Shown one piece after another: positions 63,766-64,000 of a DNA stretch of 64,000 bases; within the stretch, counting starts at the first letter, position 1; every line of letters starts with the position of its first letter. The stretch spans positions 88,906 to 152,905 of the forward strand of contig NZ_VMNB01000004.1 in assembly GCF_013277515.1 (NCBI RefSeq). The letters run 5' to 3'. The notes under the pieces were generated by a model. It saw only the letters and a list, made by a program, of their open reading frames with translations. It ran no database searches and was not told where the DNA came from. The stretch is from Streptococcus sp. k-402. Its GTDB lineage: Bacteria; Bacillota; Bacilli; Lactobacillales; Streptococcaceae. The translations under genes were made by a program, and so were the position numbers.

Positions 63766-64000
63766 ATTTCTCTCTCTTATACGGAAATGTGAACCTGACG
63801 TGATTTGAAGAGATTTTTGAAGCGGTTTATCTATGATGTATAATTAATTGAATCTAAAATAGTACGAAACGACTTTTAAAGCATGAAATTGATTTGAATT
63901 CCCTAATAAATTTGTTCACATTTTATTCAAACACTATATCAAGCTGAAACAGGTTTAGAATTTCTTTTAGATATATGCAGACTCCCCCTGTAGTTTCTAG
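63766..64000. other. Spacer after ftsK, no gene seen
   Basis: AT-rich. The stretch ATAATTAATTGAATCTAAAATAGTACG near 63840-63865 resembles insertion-element or RUP-like ends that I associate with pneumococcal repeats, but the match is from memory. TGAACAAATTTGTTCA-like pairing near 63908-63920 is weak. No terminator is obvious for ftsK. Confidence 0.35.

Overview
The window is a chromosomal segment of a mitis-group Streptococcus (S. pneumoniae, S. pseudopneumoniae or S. mitis). The grounds are the end of ciaH, a polyhistidine-triad protein, vicRKX, two BOX elements, a choline-binding protein cluster, an IS1167-type remnant, and low-GC genes with strong Shine-Dalgarno sites and extended -10 promoters. 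The chimeric Pht protein, the accessory choline-binding proteins and several local rearrangements fit S. mitis or S. pseudopneumoniae better than a typical pneumococcus, but this is inference; no database search was possible.

Layout. 1-1250: end of ciaH and a decayed IS200-like element. 1251-4784: a 1177-residue histidine-triad lipoprotein behind a probable AdcR (zinc) operator. 5185-6950: an ABC-F ATPase with a transcription-attenuation leader. 7450-8621: yceD and nth. 8645-15102: the PyrR-controlled pyrR-pyrB-carA-carB operon, with a 448-nt structured gap before carB. 15352-23034: ribF, yitT, a degV/fakB gene, the HU gene, a BOX element, mutY and vicRKX. 23058-25341: an IS1167 remnant cut by an IS110-family element that carries a candidate bridge RNA and a split transposase, then a small-RNA-like hairpin. 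25342-33382: ebfC, then an accessory cell-surface cluster of lipoproteins, a TM2 protein, two choline-binding proteins, an Rgg-like regulator and a choline-binding amidase. 33502-34839: an efeO pseudogene and a toxin-antitoxin pair between two similar hairpins. 34910-41015: housekeeping genes (rpmE2, pde2, flavodoxin, chorismate mutase, two crcB, rplS, tRNA-Arg, HAD and HD phosphohydrolases, a YwiB-like gene). 41188-46371: a type IIS-like restriction-modification island that abuts the wreck of a TrlF-like ATPase gene. 46503-48418: ylxM-ffh. 48552-52000: a MITE-like element, a beheaded uracil permease and a flavin locus of two FMN reductases plus apbE. 52097-57522: nox, pdxST and mntH. 57530-61420: tRNA-Ser and the fruR-fruK-fruA operon. 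61447-63765: ftsK.

How the genes connect. Metal and redox themes recur: a zinc-type operator before the Pht gene, a metalloregulator-like palindrome before mntH, a CcpA site on the nox promoter, and two repair glycosylases (Nth, MutY) that have lost iron-sulphur cysteines. The flavin locus pairs an apparently cytoplasmic ApbE flavin transferase with a reductase whose tail carries one exact and one near ApbE target motif. Five genes (ribF, mutY, the HD phosphohydrolase, ylxM, ftsK) appear to be expressed from leaderless mRNAs.

The most interesting signals are the flavinylated-tail reductase, the IS110 bridge RNA with a prfB-like +1 frameshift site, the ABC-F attenuator, and the restriction-modification island with an HTH-tandem methyltransferase fusion.
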